Shown piece after piece: positions 34,708 through 42,449 of a stretch of DNA of 64,000 nucleotides. The position numbers and the translations under genes were made by a program. The notes beneath the pieces are model-generated. The model was not told where the DNA came from. It saw only the letters and a program-made list of their open reading frames with translations, and ran no database searches. The first letter of the stretch is position 1. Every line of letters starts with the position of its first letter. This DNA comes from Gemmiger sp. An194 (GTDB taxonomy: Bacteria > Bacillota > Clostridia > Oscillospirales > Ruminococcaceae), in NCBI RefSeq assembly GCF_002160145.1, contig NZ_NFKA01000005.1:1-64000 (forward strand), written 5' to 3'.

Positions 34708-35250
34708 TCACAATATCCGCCGCAAACGGGGCTGCATTTTGAGTACATAAACATGCAGCAGATTGTTCAGCGCCGCGTCGTAGATCCAGAAGCAGGCGTT
34801 GCCCATGACCAGAAGTGCCGCCAGCATCCACTGCGCTGTTTGCGCAAATTCCTCCATCAGACTCGGCATCGGAAAAACGAACAGCAGAACGCCGTACATT
34901 GCCAGCACCGCACCATTGAAGAAAACTGCCTTCACCAGCATCTGTAGCGCCCTGGTCGGAATCCGCTGGATGTACGCCTTCAAAAGCGGATAACACCCGA
35001 AGAAGAAGACGAAAATCGCTGCCATCTCCTTATCCGGCACAAAAAGCACCGACAGCACACCAATGGCCCCATAGCTCACCCAGGCCAGCCGCATCCCACA
35101 TTCCACCGCCACCGGCATAAGCAGAAGCCCGCTCACTGCCGGAGCACAGAAGGTCGCAAAGGGAATAATGCTGCCGCTGAGCATCAACACAATGGAAAGC
35201 CCGCACATCACACCGCACAGTGCGATCCGGCCGCTTTGCCGCCTGCGCAT
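34708..35250 (-). CDS. Polytopic membrane protein of unknown function
   Basis: A 180-residue protein with five or six hydrophobic segments and a basic N terminus (MRRRQSGRIALCG). No family was recognised with confidence; the short loops and the pattern of small residues in GVMCGLSIVLMLSGSIIPF recall integral substrate-binding subunits of ECF transporters, but this is only a resemblance. The ATG at 35250 follows directly after the stop of the J-domain-like gene (TGAGATG), so the two are coupled. Confidence 0.6.
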   Translation of the reverse strand: MRRRQSGRIALCGVMCGLSIVLMLSGSIIPFATFCAPAVSGLLLMPVAVECGMRLAWVSYGAIGVLSVLFVPDKEMAAIFVFFFGCYPLLKAYIQRIPTRALQMLVKAVFFNGAVLAMYGVLLFVFPMPSLMEEFAQTAQWMLAALLVMGNACFWIYDAALNNLLHVYVLKMQPRLRRIL

Positions 35251-35251
35251 C

Positions 35252-35911
35252 TCAGCAGCACCCCTGCCCGCCGCAGCTGCAGCAAAGATCCATGCAATAC
35301 ATGGCCATGCACATATCGCAGCAGCTGCAGCCCACCGCATTGGCCTGCGCGCCGCCGTAGGGTCCGTAGGGATTGCCGGGCATCTGCCCCTGGGCGCTGC
35401 TCTGCAGGTTGTGCAGGGCAGCAGCATACTCCCGGTTGGCCGGGTCCAGCCGGCAGGCCTGCTGGAAGTAGCGCAGCGCCTCGTTCATCCAGCCCTTGTA
35501 ATAATAGGCACTGCCCATCAAGAAGTTCCACTCGGCATTGGCCGGGCCGTTGGGAATGCTCTGCAGCTGAGCCAGCGCCTCATCCGCACGGCCCGCGCGA
35601 ATCAGCGCCCGGATCTCCGGGTAGCTGCCGGTCGCCCCCTGGGGGCCGCCCTGCTGCTGGCCGGGATTCTGCCCGTAGGGATTTTGGCCATAGGGATTCT
35701 GCGCGCTGTTGCCGGAGCTTCCGGTGCGCAGCTCGCTCATCACCGTGTCAAAGGCCTCGTTGATCTGGTTCATCTTGCGCTCGGCATCCTCCCGCAGGGG
35801 ACCTGCCTCGTAGTTTTCCGGGTTGTACTTCTGCGCCAGTGCCCGGTAGGCTGCTTTTACCTCTTCCTCGCTTGCGCCCCGCGCAAGGCCCAAAACCTGA
35901 TATGAGTCCAT
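35252..35911 (-). CDS. J-domain-like protein with degenerate HPD, TPR-type region and Cys-rich tail
   Basis: A 219-residue protein. Residues 1-60 resemble a DnaJ J-domain (SYQVLGLARGASEEEVKAAYR), but the HPD loop needed to stimulate DnaK reads NPE (QKYNPENY). A low-complexity linker follows, with NPYGQ repeats and polyGln (about 75-95). Next comes a TPR-like pair of helices (AEWNFLMGSAYYYKGWMNEALRYF, cited as WNFLMGSAYYYKG and NEALRYFQQA). The C-terminal 30 residues hold nine Cys, ending CSCGGQGCC. It probably works without classical DnaK activation; the Cys tail may bind metal. It is co-transcribed with the membrane protein downstream. Confidence 0.75.
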   Translation of the reverse strand: MDSYQVLGLARGASEEEVKAAYRALAQKYNPENYEAGPLREDAERKMNQINEAFDTVMSELRTGSSGNSAQNPYGQNPYGQNPGQQQGGPQGATGSYPEIRALIRAGRADEALAQLQSIPNGPANAEWNFLMGSAYYYKGWMNEALRYFQQACRLDPANREYAAALHNLQSSAQGQMPGNPYGPYGGAQANAVGCSCCDMCMAMYCMDLCCSCGGQGCC

Positions 35912-35944
35912 TCTCGTCCTCTCCTTCTCTCATTCCATGCAAAT

Positions 35945-36811
35945 TCAATTCAAACCGCCGCGCCGTGCGCCGCGTGCCGGCATTCCCGCCCGCTGAATAC
36001 TGCCGGGAATGCCCAGGAAAATAATGTTATCCAAAATCGGGCGGTTCAGCCGCAGCTCCAGCAGATTGTAGCAGCGGGCTGCTTCCCCCGCTGCCAGCCT
36101 GCACTGCAGCCTGGCCTGCTCCACAGCCTGTTCCTTGCTCAGGCCATTTTGCAGAAATACATTGTACCGGTGCTTTTCCCGGTCCTCCTCGTAGTCCTCC
36201 GCCGCGTCCAGCCAATAGAGAATCTTGCCCAGAAACAACCCCAGGCGGCGCAGCACCCGCTCCTGCTCCGGCGTTTCGGCGCAGGCCGCCAGGATCTGAG
36301 CCGTCATATTTCCGGTGGGCTCGGCCGCTTCGTCATAAATAGCCGTCTGCTTTTGCTCCACCTGCTGCTGCAGCTCGGTCTGGCGCGCCAGCTCTGCGTC
36401 GATTTCAGGATAAAACGCCGCCGCTCGTTTATAGGCCCGCCGCAAAGCAAACCGCAGCATACGGGCCGCCAGCCGCTTGAAAGCGATCTCGTCCGCTTCA
36501 TCATCCACCAGCTTGTACCAGCTGAGCAGTACAAGACCCGCAGCCGCCAGCCGCAGCCCCTGGGTGCCCTTCTGCACACAGCGCTTTTGCAGCGGATTGG
36601 CAATGCACCGTTCCCGGCAGGGGCTTCCCGTCTCGCCGGAAAGGCCGTCGGCCAGAAGGGCCACCGTGACCAAGTCGTAGTTCAGCAGCATCCGGGGCAA
36701 AAAGCCGTAATCTGCTTTAAGCTGCTTGCACAGCCCGCAGTACATGGCCCGGTAGCTCTCGAATTCCTTCACTTTCATCTCCGGTTTTTCCGGAGTGACA
36801 TATCCGAACAT
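35945..36811 (-). CDS. DUF5685 family protein
   Basis: A 288-residue protein with the N-terminal signature MFGYVTPEKPEMKVKEFE and YCGLCKQLKADYGFLPRM (as YCGLCKQLK and YGFLPRMLLNYD). These match the clostridial DUF5685 family of unknown function. It contains CxxC and several further Cys (CRERC, KRC), so a metal site is possible. The ATG at 36811 with GGAAACGGTGGA upstream gives the family start. It precedes the J-domain-like gene, 33 bases apart, and is probably co-transcribed. Confidence 0.8.
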   Translation of the reverse strand: MFGYVTPEKPEMKVKEFESYRAMYCGLCKQLKADYGFLPRMLLNYDLVTVALLADGLSGETGSPCRERCIANPLQKRCVQKGTQGLRLAAAGLVLLSWYKLVDDEADEIAFKRLAARMLRFALRRAYKRAAAFYPEIDAELARQTELQQQVEQKQTAIYDEAAEPTGNMTAQILAACAETPEQERVLRRLGLFLGKILYWLDAAEDYEEDREKHRYNVFLQNGLSKEQAVEQARLQCRLAAGEAARCYNLLELRLNRPILDNIIFLGIPGSIQRAGMPARGARRGGLN

Positions 36812-36912
36812 TCCACCGTTTCCTTTCCGCGTTTTGTGTGAAGCCCTGGGCAAACATCTGGCAACGCCGTATCATCCATTCTCCTTGGAATCATGCGGTA
36901 TTGCACTAGGCT

Positions 36913-36941
36913 ATCATACAATATTTTATCGCGCTTTACAA
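36913..36941 (-). promoter_or_regulatory. Promoter of the DUF5685-J-domain operon
   Basis: Minus-strand TTGTAA (36941-36936) and TATGAT (36918-36913) with a 17-base spacer. Confidence 0.65.
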
Positions 36942-37018
36942 CGCGAATGCACCTTTTCCTGACAAAGTTCCAAAAAAATTTACAAAGAAAATCTCCGGCC
37001 CGAAACCCGGGAGCACAC

Positions 37019-37054
37019 AGAAAGACCGGGGCATGGATGTACCCCGGCCTTTCT
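37019..37054 (-). terminator. Terminator of the polysaccharide deacetylase gene
   Basis: AGAAAG-CCGGGG pairs with CCCCGG-CTTTCT around a 9-base loop. The downstream T-run is weak. Confidence 0.6.
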
Positions 37055-37057
37055 GAC

Positions 37058-37864
37058 TCAAATCTGCTGATCCAGTTCGCTGATGCCGCAGAACCGGTAG
37101 CCGTTTTCCGAAAACCAGTCAATAATATCTGGCAGAGCCTTCACCGTATTCTTGGTAGCCTTTGTATCGTGCATCAGCACCACGCAGGTGGTTTTGCCCT
37201 CAGCCTCCTTCACCACATTTTCGTAAATCGTTTCAGCGCTGGGATGGCCACCCGCCGCATCCTCCGCGCAAACGTTCCAGTCCACATACCGATACCCTTT
37301 TTCCTCCGCCTGCTCCTTCAGGGTTTTCATGATCCCGCTGCCGCCGTACTTGTGGCTCACCGTATTGGTACTGCCGCCGGGAAACCGCAGCCAATGAATG
37401 GCATCCAGATCCACATAGGGTTCAATGGTCTGACGCAGTTGCTTGATGTCCGCCCAGAAAGCCGTGGGACTTTCGTAAATGGTCTTGTAACTGTGGCTGC
37501 AGCTGTGCAGGCCGATCTGATGCCCCTCCTCGGTCATACGCTGCAGCAGAGGGAGATATTTCTGGTTATTCTCGGCTCCCACTACAAAAAAGGTGGCACA
37601 CGCCCCTTTCTCTTTTAAAATATCCAGCACCGATTCCGTGGTGACGTTGGGGCCGTCGTCAAAGGTCAGAAACACCCGCTTTTCCTGCTCTGGTGTCTCG
37701 CTTTGTCCCGCTGCCGCCGGAACCACCGGCACGTTGGTCAAGTCCGCATTGCTGCATACCGCACTCTGCCCGGCAGCCCAGAGCATTGCCCCGGCCACTG
37801 CCGCGCAGCACACTCCCCACGCGGCCAGCCAGAAAATACGCTTTCGTTTCATGGATGCTTTCAT
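37058..37864 (-). CDS. Polysaccharide deacetylase (NodB domain)
   Basis: A 268-residue protein with an N-terminal membrane anchor or signal segment (IFWLAAWGVCCAAVAGAMLW, residues about 10-29) and a NodB-type carbohydrate esterase 4 domain. Catalytic and metal residues are seen in TFDDGP, HSCSH and LRFPGG, with VVLMHD near the C terminus. It likely deacetylates peptidoglycan or another cell-surface glycan outside the membrane. It is divergent from rmuC. Confidence 0.92.
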   Translation of the reverse strand: MKASMKRKRIFWLAAWGVCCAAVAGAMLWAAGQSAVCSNADLTNVPVVPAAAGQSETPEQEKRVFLTFDDGPNVTTESVLDILKEKGACATFFVVGAENNQKYLPLLQRMTEEGHQIGLHSCSHSYKTIYESPTAFWADIKQLRQTIEPYVDLDAIHWLRFPGGSTNTVSHKYGGSGIMKTLKEQAEEKGYRYVDWNVCAEDAAGGHPSAETIYENVVKEAEGKTTCVVLMHDTKATKNTVKALPDIIDWFSENGYRFCGISELDQQI

Positions 37865-37888
37865 ATCCGATCCCCTCGTTTTCCGTTG

Positions 37889-37917
37889 TTGATTTGCCCC
37901 GGCAAACCTTTTATACT
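37889..37917 (+). promoter_or_regulatory. rmuC promoter
   Basis: TTGATT (37889-37894) and TATACT (37912-37917) with a 17-base spacer, about 50 bases before the rmuC start. Confidence 0.7.
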
Positions 37918-37968
37918 TATAGCTATGAAGTTCGGGGATGGGTTATCCCCTTTTTAAAGGAGAAAAAC

Positions 37969-39153
37969 ATGGAAATTGCAACCCTTGTACTGGCCGCTCT
38001 GGCCTGTGTATTCAGCCTGCTGGCTCTGCTGCGCCGTCCGCCGCAGAGCGATTTGTCCGGGGAGGACCTGGAAAAGGTACGGCAGGACCTGCTGGCGGAG
38101 ATTCGCCAGACCCGTCAGGAGCTGAGCGGCCGCGTAATGGCCGGCATGCAGGCGGGCGCCAACCAGACCGAGCAGAAGCTGGAGAGCATCCGTACCACCA
38201 TGGAGGTGCGTCTGAACTCCATGCAGGCCAGCAACGACCGCCGTCTGAACGAGATGCGCCAGACTGTGGATGAAAAACTGCAGAAGACCCTGGAGGACAA
38301 ACTGCAGAAGAGCTTTGGTCTGGTAAGCCAGCAGCTGGAGATGGTCTACAAAGGGCTGGGCGAGATGCGCACTCTGGCCGCCGGTGTGGGCGACCTGAAA
38401 AAGGTTCTGAGCAATGTAAAAACTCGGGGCATTCTGGGTGAGATTCAGCTGGGAGCAATTCTGAATGAAATTCTGGCCCCGGAGCAGTTCGCTGAAAATG
38501 TGGCCACGGTACCCGGCAGCTCGGACCGGGTGGAGTTTGCCCTGCGTCTGCCCGGTGACGGTGACAGCCAGGTATGGCTGCCCATTGACGCAAAGTTTCC
38601 CTCGGACGCCTATTCCGCCCTGCTGGCCGCTTACGATCTGGGCGACCGGGCCGCAGTGGAAACCGCTGCCAAGGAGCTGGACAAGCGTATCCGAAGCTTC
38701 GGCAAAGACATTCGCGACAAGTACATTGCTCCTCCTCACACCACCGATTTCGGGGTCATGTTCCTGCCGGTGGAGGGGCTTTATGCTGAAGTGGTGCGCC
38801 GCGGCATTGCGGAGCGGCTGCAGCGGGAATTCAAGATCGTGGTGGCAGGCCCCACCACCATGGCAGCGCTGCTGAACAGCCTGCAGATGGGCTTCCGCAC
38901 CCTGGCGATCCAGAAGCGTTCCAGTGAAGTTTGGAAGGTGCTCGCCAGCGTGAAGGCGGAATTCGACACCTTTGGCCAGGCACTGGCACAGGCGCAGAAC
39001 CGACTGAACCAGGCCAGCCATGAATTGGAGAATCTGGTGGGCGTGCGCACCCGGCAGATCCAGCGCAAGCTGCGCCAGGTGACCGAGCTCCCGGCAGACA
39101 GCGATCCTGCCGCCATGATCGTTTCGAGCGGCCTGGAAGAAAATGAAAGTTAA
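37969..39153 (+). CDS. rmuC: DNA recombination protein RmuC homologue
   Basis: A 394-residue protein with an N-terminal membrane segment (residues 2-20), a long coiled coil (about 35-120) and the RmuC nuclease-like domain. The domain contains KTRGILGEIQLGAIL, LPIDAKFPSDAY and HTTDFGVMFLPVEGLYAEV (as TTDFGVMFLPVEG). RmuC limits inversions and recombination at short repeats; its fold is related to restriction endonucleases. GGAGAAAAAC precedes the ATG at 37969. Confidence 0.93.
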   Translation: MEIATLVLAALACVFSLLALLRRPPQSDLSGEDLEKVRQDLLAEIRQTRQELSGRVMAGMQAGANQTEQKLESIRTTMEVRLNSMQASNDRRLNEMRQTVDEKLQKTLEDKLQKSFGLVSQQLEMVYKGLGEMRTLAAGVGDLKKVLSNVKTRGILGEIQLGAILNEILAPEQFAENVATVPGSSDRVEFALRLPGDGDSQVWLPIDAKFPSDAYSALLAAYDLGDRAAVETAAKELDKRIRSFGKDIRDKYIAPPHTTDFGVMFLPVEGLYAEVVRRGIAERLQREFKIVVAGPTTMAALLNSLQMGFRTLAIQKRSSEVWKVLASVKAEFDTFGQALAQAQNRLNQASHELENLVGVRTRQIQRKLRQVTELPADSDPAAMIVSSGLEENES

Positions 39154-39156
39154 GTA

Positions 39157-39185
39157 TTGACTTTTTGCTTTAAACCTGATAGACT
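39157..39185 (+). promoter_or_regulatory. Promoter of tRNA-Leu(GAG)
   Basis: TTGACT (39157-39162) and TAGACT (39180-39185) with a 17-base spacer, starting just after the rmuC stop codon. Confidence 0.65.
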
Positions 39186-39218
39186 ATTTCTTGCGGTCAC
39201 AATCGGCCGCAGGATTAT

Positions 39219-39303
39219 GCGAGGGTGGCGGAATCGGCATACGCGCATGTTTGAGGTGCATGTGGTTTTTACCTTGAGGGTTCAAGTCCCTTTCCTCGCA
39301 CCA
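39219..39303 (+). tRNA. tRNA-Leu (anticodon GAG)
   Basis: An 85-base class II tRNA with the acceptor stem GCGAGGG/TCCTCGC, an anticodon loop TTGAGGT giving GAG, a variable arm, the TTCAAGT T-loop and an encoded CCA. A strong terminator follows directly. Confidence 0.92.
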
Positions 39304-39309
39304 GAAAAG

Positions 39310-39339
39310 AAAAGCCCCGGTCTTTGACCGGGGCTTTTC
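39310..39339 (+). terminator. tRNA-Leu(GAG) terminator
   Basis: AAAAGCCCCGG pairs with CCGGGGCTTTT, with a short loop and T-rich tail. Confidence 0.85.
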
Positions 39340-39379
39340 TTATTTTCTGTTTCAGCGGGAACCGATAAAGGAGCGCGGC

Positions 39380-39478
39380 TTGGGCAAACGGCTGACCATG
39401 GAGCAGCAGTTTCAAATGCTTCAGGACTTCAAGGTCTGGCTGAAGGACAACGGGCTTGAGTGCCCTTATCTTAAATAA
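39380..39478 (+). CDS. Possible small protein or gene remnant (32 aa)
   Basis: A short frame with AAAGGAG six bases before a TTG start, encoding 32 residues (ending DNGLECPYLK); an ATG at 39398 would give 26. The frame remains open further upstream through the tRNA terminator, so this may be the 3' fragment of a lost gene rather than a real gene. No family was recognised. It lies at the edge of an AT-rich insertion-like stretch. Confidence 0.3.
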   Translation: MGKRLTMEQQFQMLQDFKVWLKDNGLECPYLK

Positions 39479-39535
39479 TGACTCTGTCTTTATTTGTTTT
39501 AACTTTGTGTTATCCAGAAAACCATCAAAAAGCAG

Positions 39536-39570
39536 AAAAGGGGCGGGAGTTTTTGGCTTCCGCCCCTTTC
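39536..39570 (-). terminator. Terminator of the VanZ-like gene
   Basis: GAAAGGGGCGG-AG pairs with CT-CCGCCCCTTTTC on the minus strand, 43 bases past the stop codon. Confidence 0.75.
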
Positions 39571-39612
39571 CTGCTTATCTCAAATAAAGCTGTACCATAA
39601 TACATCACCCGC

Positions 39613-41043
39613 TCATTGTTGAAGCGCAGGAATCTGACAAACCCACAGATTCTCACTGCTGTTGATGTATCCGCTAAATTCGTAAACCGGCTGATAAAAA
39701 CCCTTTGTATCGTAACGATACTCCAGTTTGCATTCCGTGATATGCAGTGTATCCCCTGGCTGGAATGGTACATACTGTTCAAATTTGCCCCGCCGCACCT
39801 GCTCATACGCTTCCTTTTCTGAAATAATCGGTTCGGTGCACACATATTCATTCCAGGTAACCTGATAAAAGAAATCCGCCAGCAAACCGGATTTATCCAA
39901 TCGAATCATCACAGAACCCTGCTGAAATGCCTTTTCCCCTTCAAACAAACTGGAAATTGGCAGAACATCCCACCTCAGAGTATCACCGTTCTGGACAGAA
40001 AACTCTACATTTTCCGGAAGCAACTCCTGTTCGTTCATCCATACTTCATAGCGCACTCGCAGCGAATCTATGGTTTCTTCTGTCAGTCGCGCAGCTGTTT
40101 CTACAAACGTAGTATAGCTCCACTCTCCTGTTCGGGAGAAAAAAATCATTCGGCATTCCGCTCCTTCCGCATTCTCCCCCAGACATCCAATATTCTCATT
40201 CTCTCGACGAATGGCTCTGGAAAAGGTTAGCGGTTCCAATTCTGCAATGGCTCCTCTGATCTTCTCGAACCTGCTCTTATCCCCGGAAAATTTGTTCTGA
40301 TACACTGCAGCTGATACCTTTTGACACGAGGACTCCCATTCTTGTACAATTTTGATTGCTGACAGATCCTGATCTGCCGCCGGTAGGATGTCCATATTTC
40401 CATATGGCTGATTGTAATAGGCCCAAAATACCACTCCCAGAATCAGAGCAATCAGTGAAGGAATCAAAAAGACTTTTCCGAATGGAGCAAGACGGAGTTT
40501 CTTTTCTCGAGCAACATCCAAACCCGCCATAATACAGAAATATCCAAACATGCTGCCAAGTAGATTGTGAAACAGATCATCCAACTCAAAAACTCCGGTT
40601 CCCGTAAGGAGCTGAAATACTTCTATTCCCCCGGTCAGGCAAAGGGATACCACAACCGTAACCCACATTTTTTCCGCCTTTTTCCATAACAGTGGCAACA
40701 GGAAGCCCAGTGGCGTAAACATGATAATATTGAAAAGAATCAGCTGCAACTCACTGATCGACCAGTTATTCCATGCGCTGATATACCCACTAAGGAAGTC
40801 GACGTTAATAGAATCAGTAAAGTTTGCACCACGGCTCATTGATGTGAGGCAAAACACCAGGAATAGCCAGCAAATCAGCAGCCCTGCACAAATCACCTTT
40901 TCTATTGTTATTCTTTTCTTTCCATGAAAGAGTTTTCTGTAAATCAGATAAACTCCCCCAAGTGTCAGCAGCAGAATCATTGTGCCAACCAGCGCAATGA
41001 TTCCCCAGTGAAACAGGGTTTGAAAAATTGTAATAACATCCAT
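39613..41043 (-). CDS. VanZ-like membrane protein with C-terminal extracytoplasmic domain
   Basis: A 476-residue protein. Residues 1-210 hold about six membrane segments with VanZ-family features (NIIMFTPLGFLLPLLW and GVFELDDLFHNLLGSMFGY). Residues 210-476 form a soluble region, probably outside the cell, of unknown fold; VanZ proteins normally lack it. Codon and base composition are clearly more AT-rich than the neighbours, which suggests acquisition by transfer. A TAAGGAGG ribosome site overlaps the stop codon of a small upstream frame. Confidence 0.75.
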   Translation of the reverse strand: MDVITIFQTLFHWGIIALVGTMILLLTLGGVYLIYRKLFHGKKRITIEKVICAGLLICWLFLVFCLTSMSRGANFTDSINVDFLSGYISAWNNWSISELQLILFNIIMFTPLGFLLPLLWKKAEKMWVTVVVSLCLTGGIEVFQLLTGTGVFELDDLFHNLLGSMFGYFCIMAGLDVAREKKLRLAPFGKVFLIPSLIALILGVVFWAYYNQPYGNMDILPAADQDLSAIKIVQEWESSCQKVSAAVYQNKFSGDKSRFEKIRGAIAELEPLTFSRAIRRENENIGCLGENAEGAECRMIFFSRTGEWSYTTFVETAARLTEETIDSLRVRYEVWMNEQELLPENVEFSVQNGDTLRWDVLPISSLFEGEKAFQQGSVMIRLDKSGLLADFFYQVTWNEYVCTEPIISEKEAYEQVRRGKFEQYVPFQPGDTLHITECKLEYRYDTKGFYQPVYEFSGYINSSENLWVCQIPALQQ

Positions 41044-41055
41044 ATATAATCCTCC

Positions 41056-41214
41056 TTACAAATTACAATGCTGACTTTTTGCTTTTATCTTAATTTTTCT
41101 TTTATCAAAACGATAATCCATTCCTTTTGTTTTCAATGAGAAAAGATTACATTTTCCAAGCCGTCCCCCCTCTTCATCAGTAATTTTTTCCGCTGTTACC
41201 TCGCCAGTATCCAT
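41056..41214 (-). CDS. Possible 52-residue upstream ORF or gene remnant
   Basis: A minus-strand frame ending exactly in the ribosome binding site of the VanZ-like gene (TAAGGAGG). From the ATG at 41214 it encodes 52 residues (MDTGEVTAEKITDEEGG at the N terminus); the frame stays open about 14 codons further upstream. No Shine-Dalgarno site precedes the ATG. It may be the 3' end of a broken gene brought in with the AT-rich segment. I do not recognise it. Confidence 0.25.
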   Translation of the reverse strand: MDTGEVTAEKITDEEGGRLGKCNLFSLKTKGMDYRFDKRKIKIKAKSQHCNL

Positions 41215-41328
41215 TAACCGGGCACAAAAGTGGCCACCGAAAATTTCTTACGATTTGTGGGAACACATAGCGCTCATACAGGATTTTTCTCCATCTAAAC
41301 ATTAAAGGTGCGGTAAACATGTCCGTCT

Positions 41329-41357
41329 TTGGCTTTTTTCGAAAAAAGTGCTATACT
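41329..41357 (+). promoter_or_regulatory. Promoter of the CarD-like gene
   Basis: TTGGCT (41329-41334) and TATACT (41352-41357), 17-base spacer. The leader of about 150 bases before the gene is GC-rich and may fold, but no known riboswitch was seen. Confidence 0.6.
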
Positions 41358-41512
41358 ATTAACGAAAGAAATATTGCCTGCTTTGTCCCCCAGTGGAAAG
41401 CCCGGTTGTGGGTGAAGCAGGCAGATATTCCCGCGCTTTGCTGCCGATCACATCGGCGGCAAGGCGCTTTCTTACAGGCAAAATCACACGGGCTTGAAAT
41501 GTGAGGTGGAGC

Positions 41513-42019
41513 ATGTATCAAATCGGACAATACATCATTTATGGCAGCACCGGCGTATGCAGGGTGGAAGGTGTGGTGGAGAAGCCTCCACTTGGTCTTT
41601 ATTATGTTTTATCTCCTCTGTACGAGAGCGGCACCATTTATACCCCTGCTGAGCATCCCAAGGTTTTTATGCGGCCAGTCATCAGCCGTGACGAGGCGGA
41701 GGCGCTGATCGATCAGATTCCTCAGATTGTTGCCCGGCCGGACTGGACCAAAAACCTGCAGGAGCTGCGGGAACACTACCGCACCGCCGCTTGCAGCCAT
41801 AACTGTTCCGATTTGATCCGGCTCACCATGTCGATCCATGCGAAGAAAAAGGAACAGGAGGAGCGCGGGCGGCGCTTCGGCCAGGTGGACGAGCGCTTTA
41901 TGAAACAGGCGGAAAGCAGTTTGTTCGGCGAGTTTGCCGTTGCACTGGGCATTCCCAAAGAGGAGGTCCATGCCTATATTTCCCGCCGGGTGGAGAATCT
42001 GCGTGCCATGCAGGTATAA
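41513..42019 (+). CDS. CarD/CdnL-family transcriptional regulator
   Basis: A 168-residue CarD-like protein. The N-terminal Tudor-like RNA-polymerase interaction domain (MYQIGQYIIYGSTGVCRVEG) is followed by a helical C-terminal domain. Relatives bind the RNA polymerase beta subunit and stabilise open promoter complexes. The ATG at 41513 is preferred over an upstream in-frame GTG because GAGGTGGAG directly precedes it and MYQIGQ is the usual CarD start in clostridia. Confidence 0.88.
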   Translation: MYQIGQYIIYGSTGVCRVEGVVEKPPLGLYYVLSPLYESGTIYTPAEHPKVFMRPVISRDEAEALIDQIPQIVARPDWTKNLQELREHYRTAACSHNCSDLIRLTMSIHAKKKEQEERGRRFGQVDERFMKQAESSLFGEFAVALGIPKEEVHAYISRRVENLRAMQV

Positions 42020-42029
42020 GTAATTTATA

Positions 42030-42081
42030 AAGCCGCATTTGCATTTTGACCAACAGGTCAATGCAAATGCGGTTCTTTTTT
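42030..42081 (+). terminator. Terminator of the CarD-like gene
   Basis: A stem of at least 13 bp (AACCGCATTTGCATT type) with a 14-base loop, followed by TTCTTTTTT. Confidence 0.88.
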
Positions 42082-42144
42082 GCTTTTTCATAAAACTTGT
42101 TCATCATTACGCCATATTTTTGTATAATTGTTTGTCTAATTTAT

Positions 42145-42176
42145 CAATTGAAACAATTGCATAAAATATTTATACT
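42145..42176 (+). promoter_or_regulatory. Promoter with CAATTG repeats for the 47-residue gene
   Basis: TTGAAA (42148-42153) and TATACT (42171-42176) with a 17-base spacer. Two CAATTG hexamers three bases apart (42145-42159) overlap the -35, so a repressor may bind there. Confidence 0.6.
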
Positions 42177-42222
42177 ATATATCAACACACTGAACGACAG
42201 ATTTTAGAAGGGGGTGTACGGA

Positions 42223-42366
42223 ATGAGCGAACCTACCGCACGCGAACTGTTGGTTCAGCTGACCCAGGAGGCGGAACGTCTCCGGCTGTTGGATTTGGCA
42301 GACCGTTGCCGTTCTTTGGACGAACTGAAGGACTGCCTGCGCGCCATGTTGAAAGGCGTTGTTTGA
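42223..42366 (+). CDS. Small hypothetical protein (47 aa)
   Basis: A 47-residue frame with GAAGGGGGTG 7-16 bases before the ATG, its own promoter upstream and a strong terminator 40 bases downstream. The sequence is a charged, Leu-rich helix (ARELLVQLTQEAERLRLLDL, then CRSLDELKDCLRAML), which suggests a small helical or coiled-coil protein. Codon use matches the neighbours. No family was recognised, but the complete transcription unit makes it a convincing gene. Confidence 0.65.
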   Translation: MSEPTARELLVQLTQEAERLRLLDLADRCRSLDELKDCLRAMLKGVV

Positions 42367-42405
42367 TTATATCCTTTATCTTTGCTCTCTATCATCTCTA
42401 CATAG

Positions 42406-42445
42406 GGAAAGCCCCGGGCCAATCGGCCCGGGGCTTTCCTTTTCT
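42406..42445. terminator. Bidirectional terminator
   Basis: GGAAAGCCCCGGGCC pairs with GGCCCGGGGCTTTCC around AATC. It separates the 47-residue gene from the convergent EAL gene. Confidence 0.85.
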
Positions 42446-42449
42446 TGTA

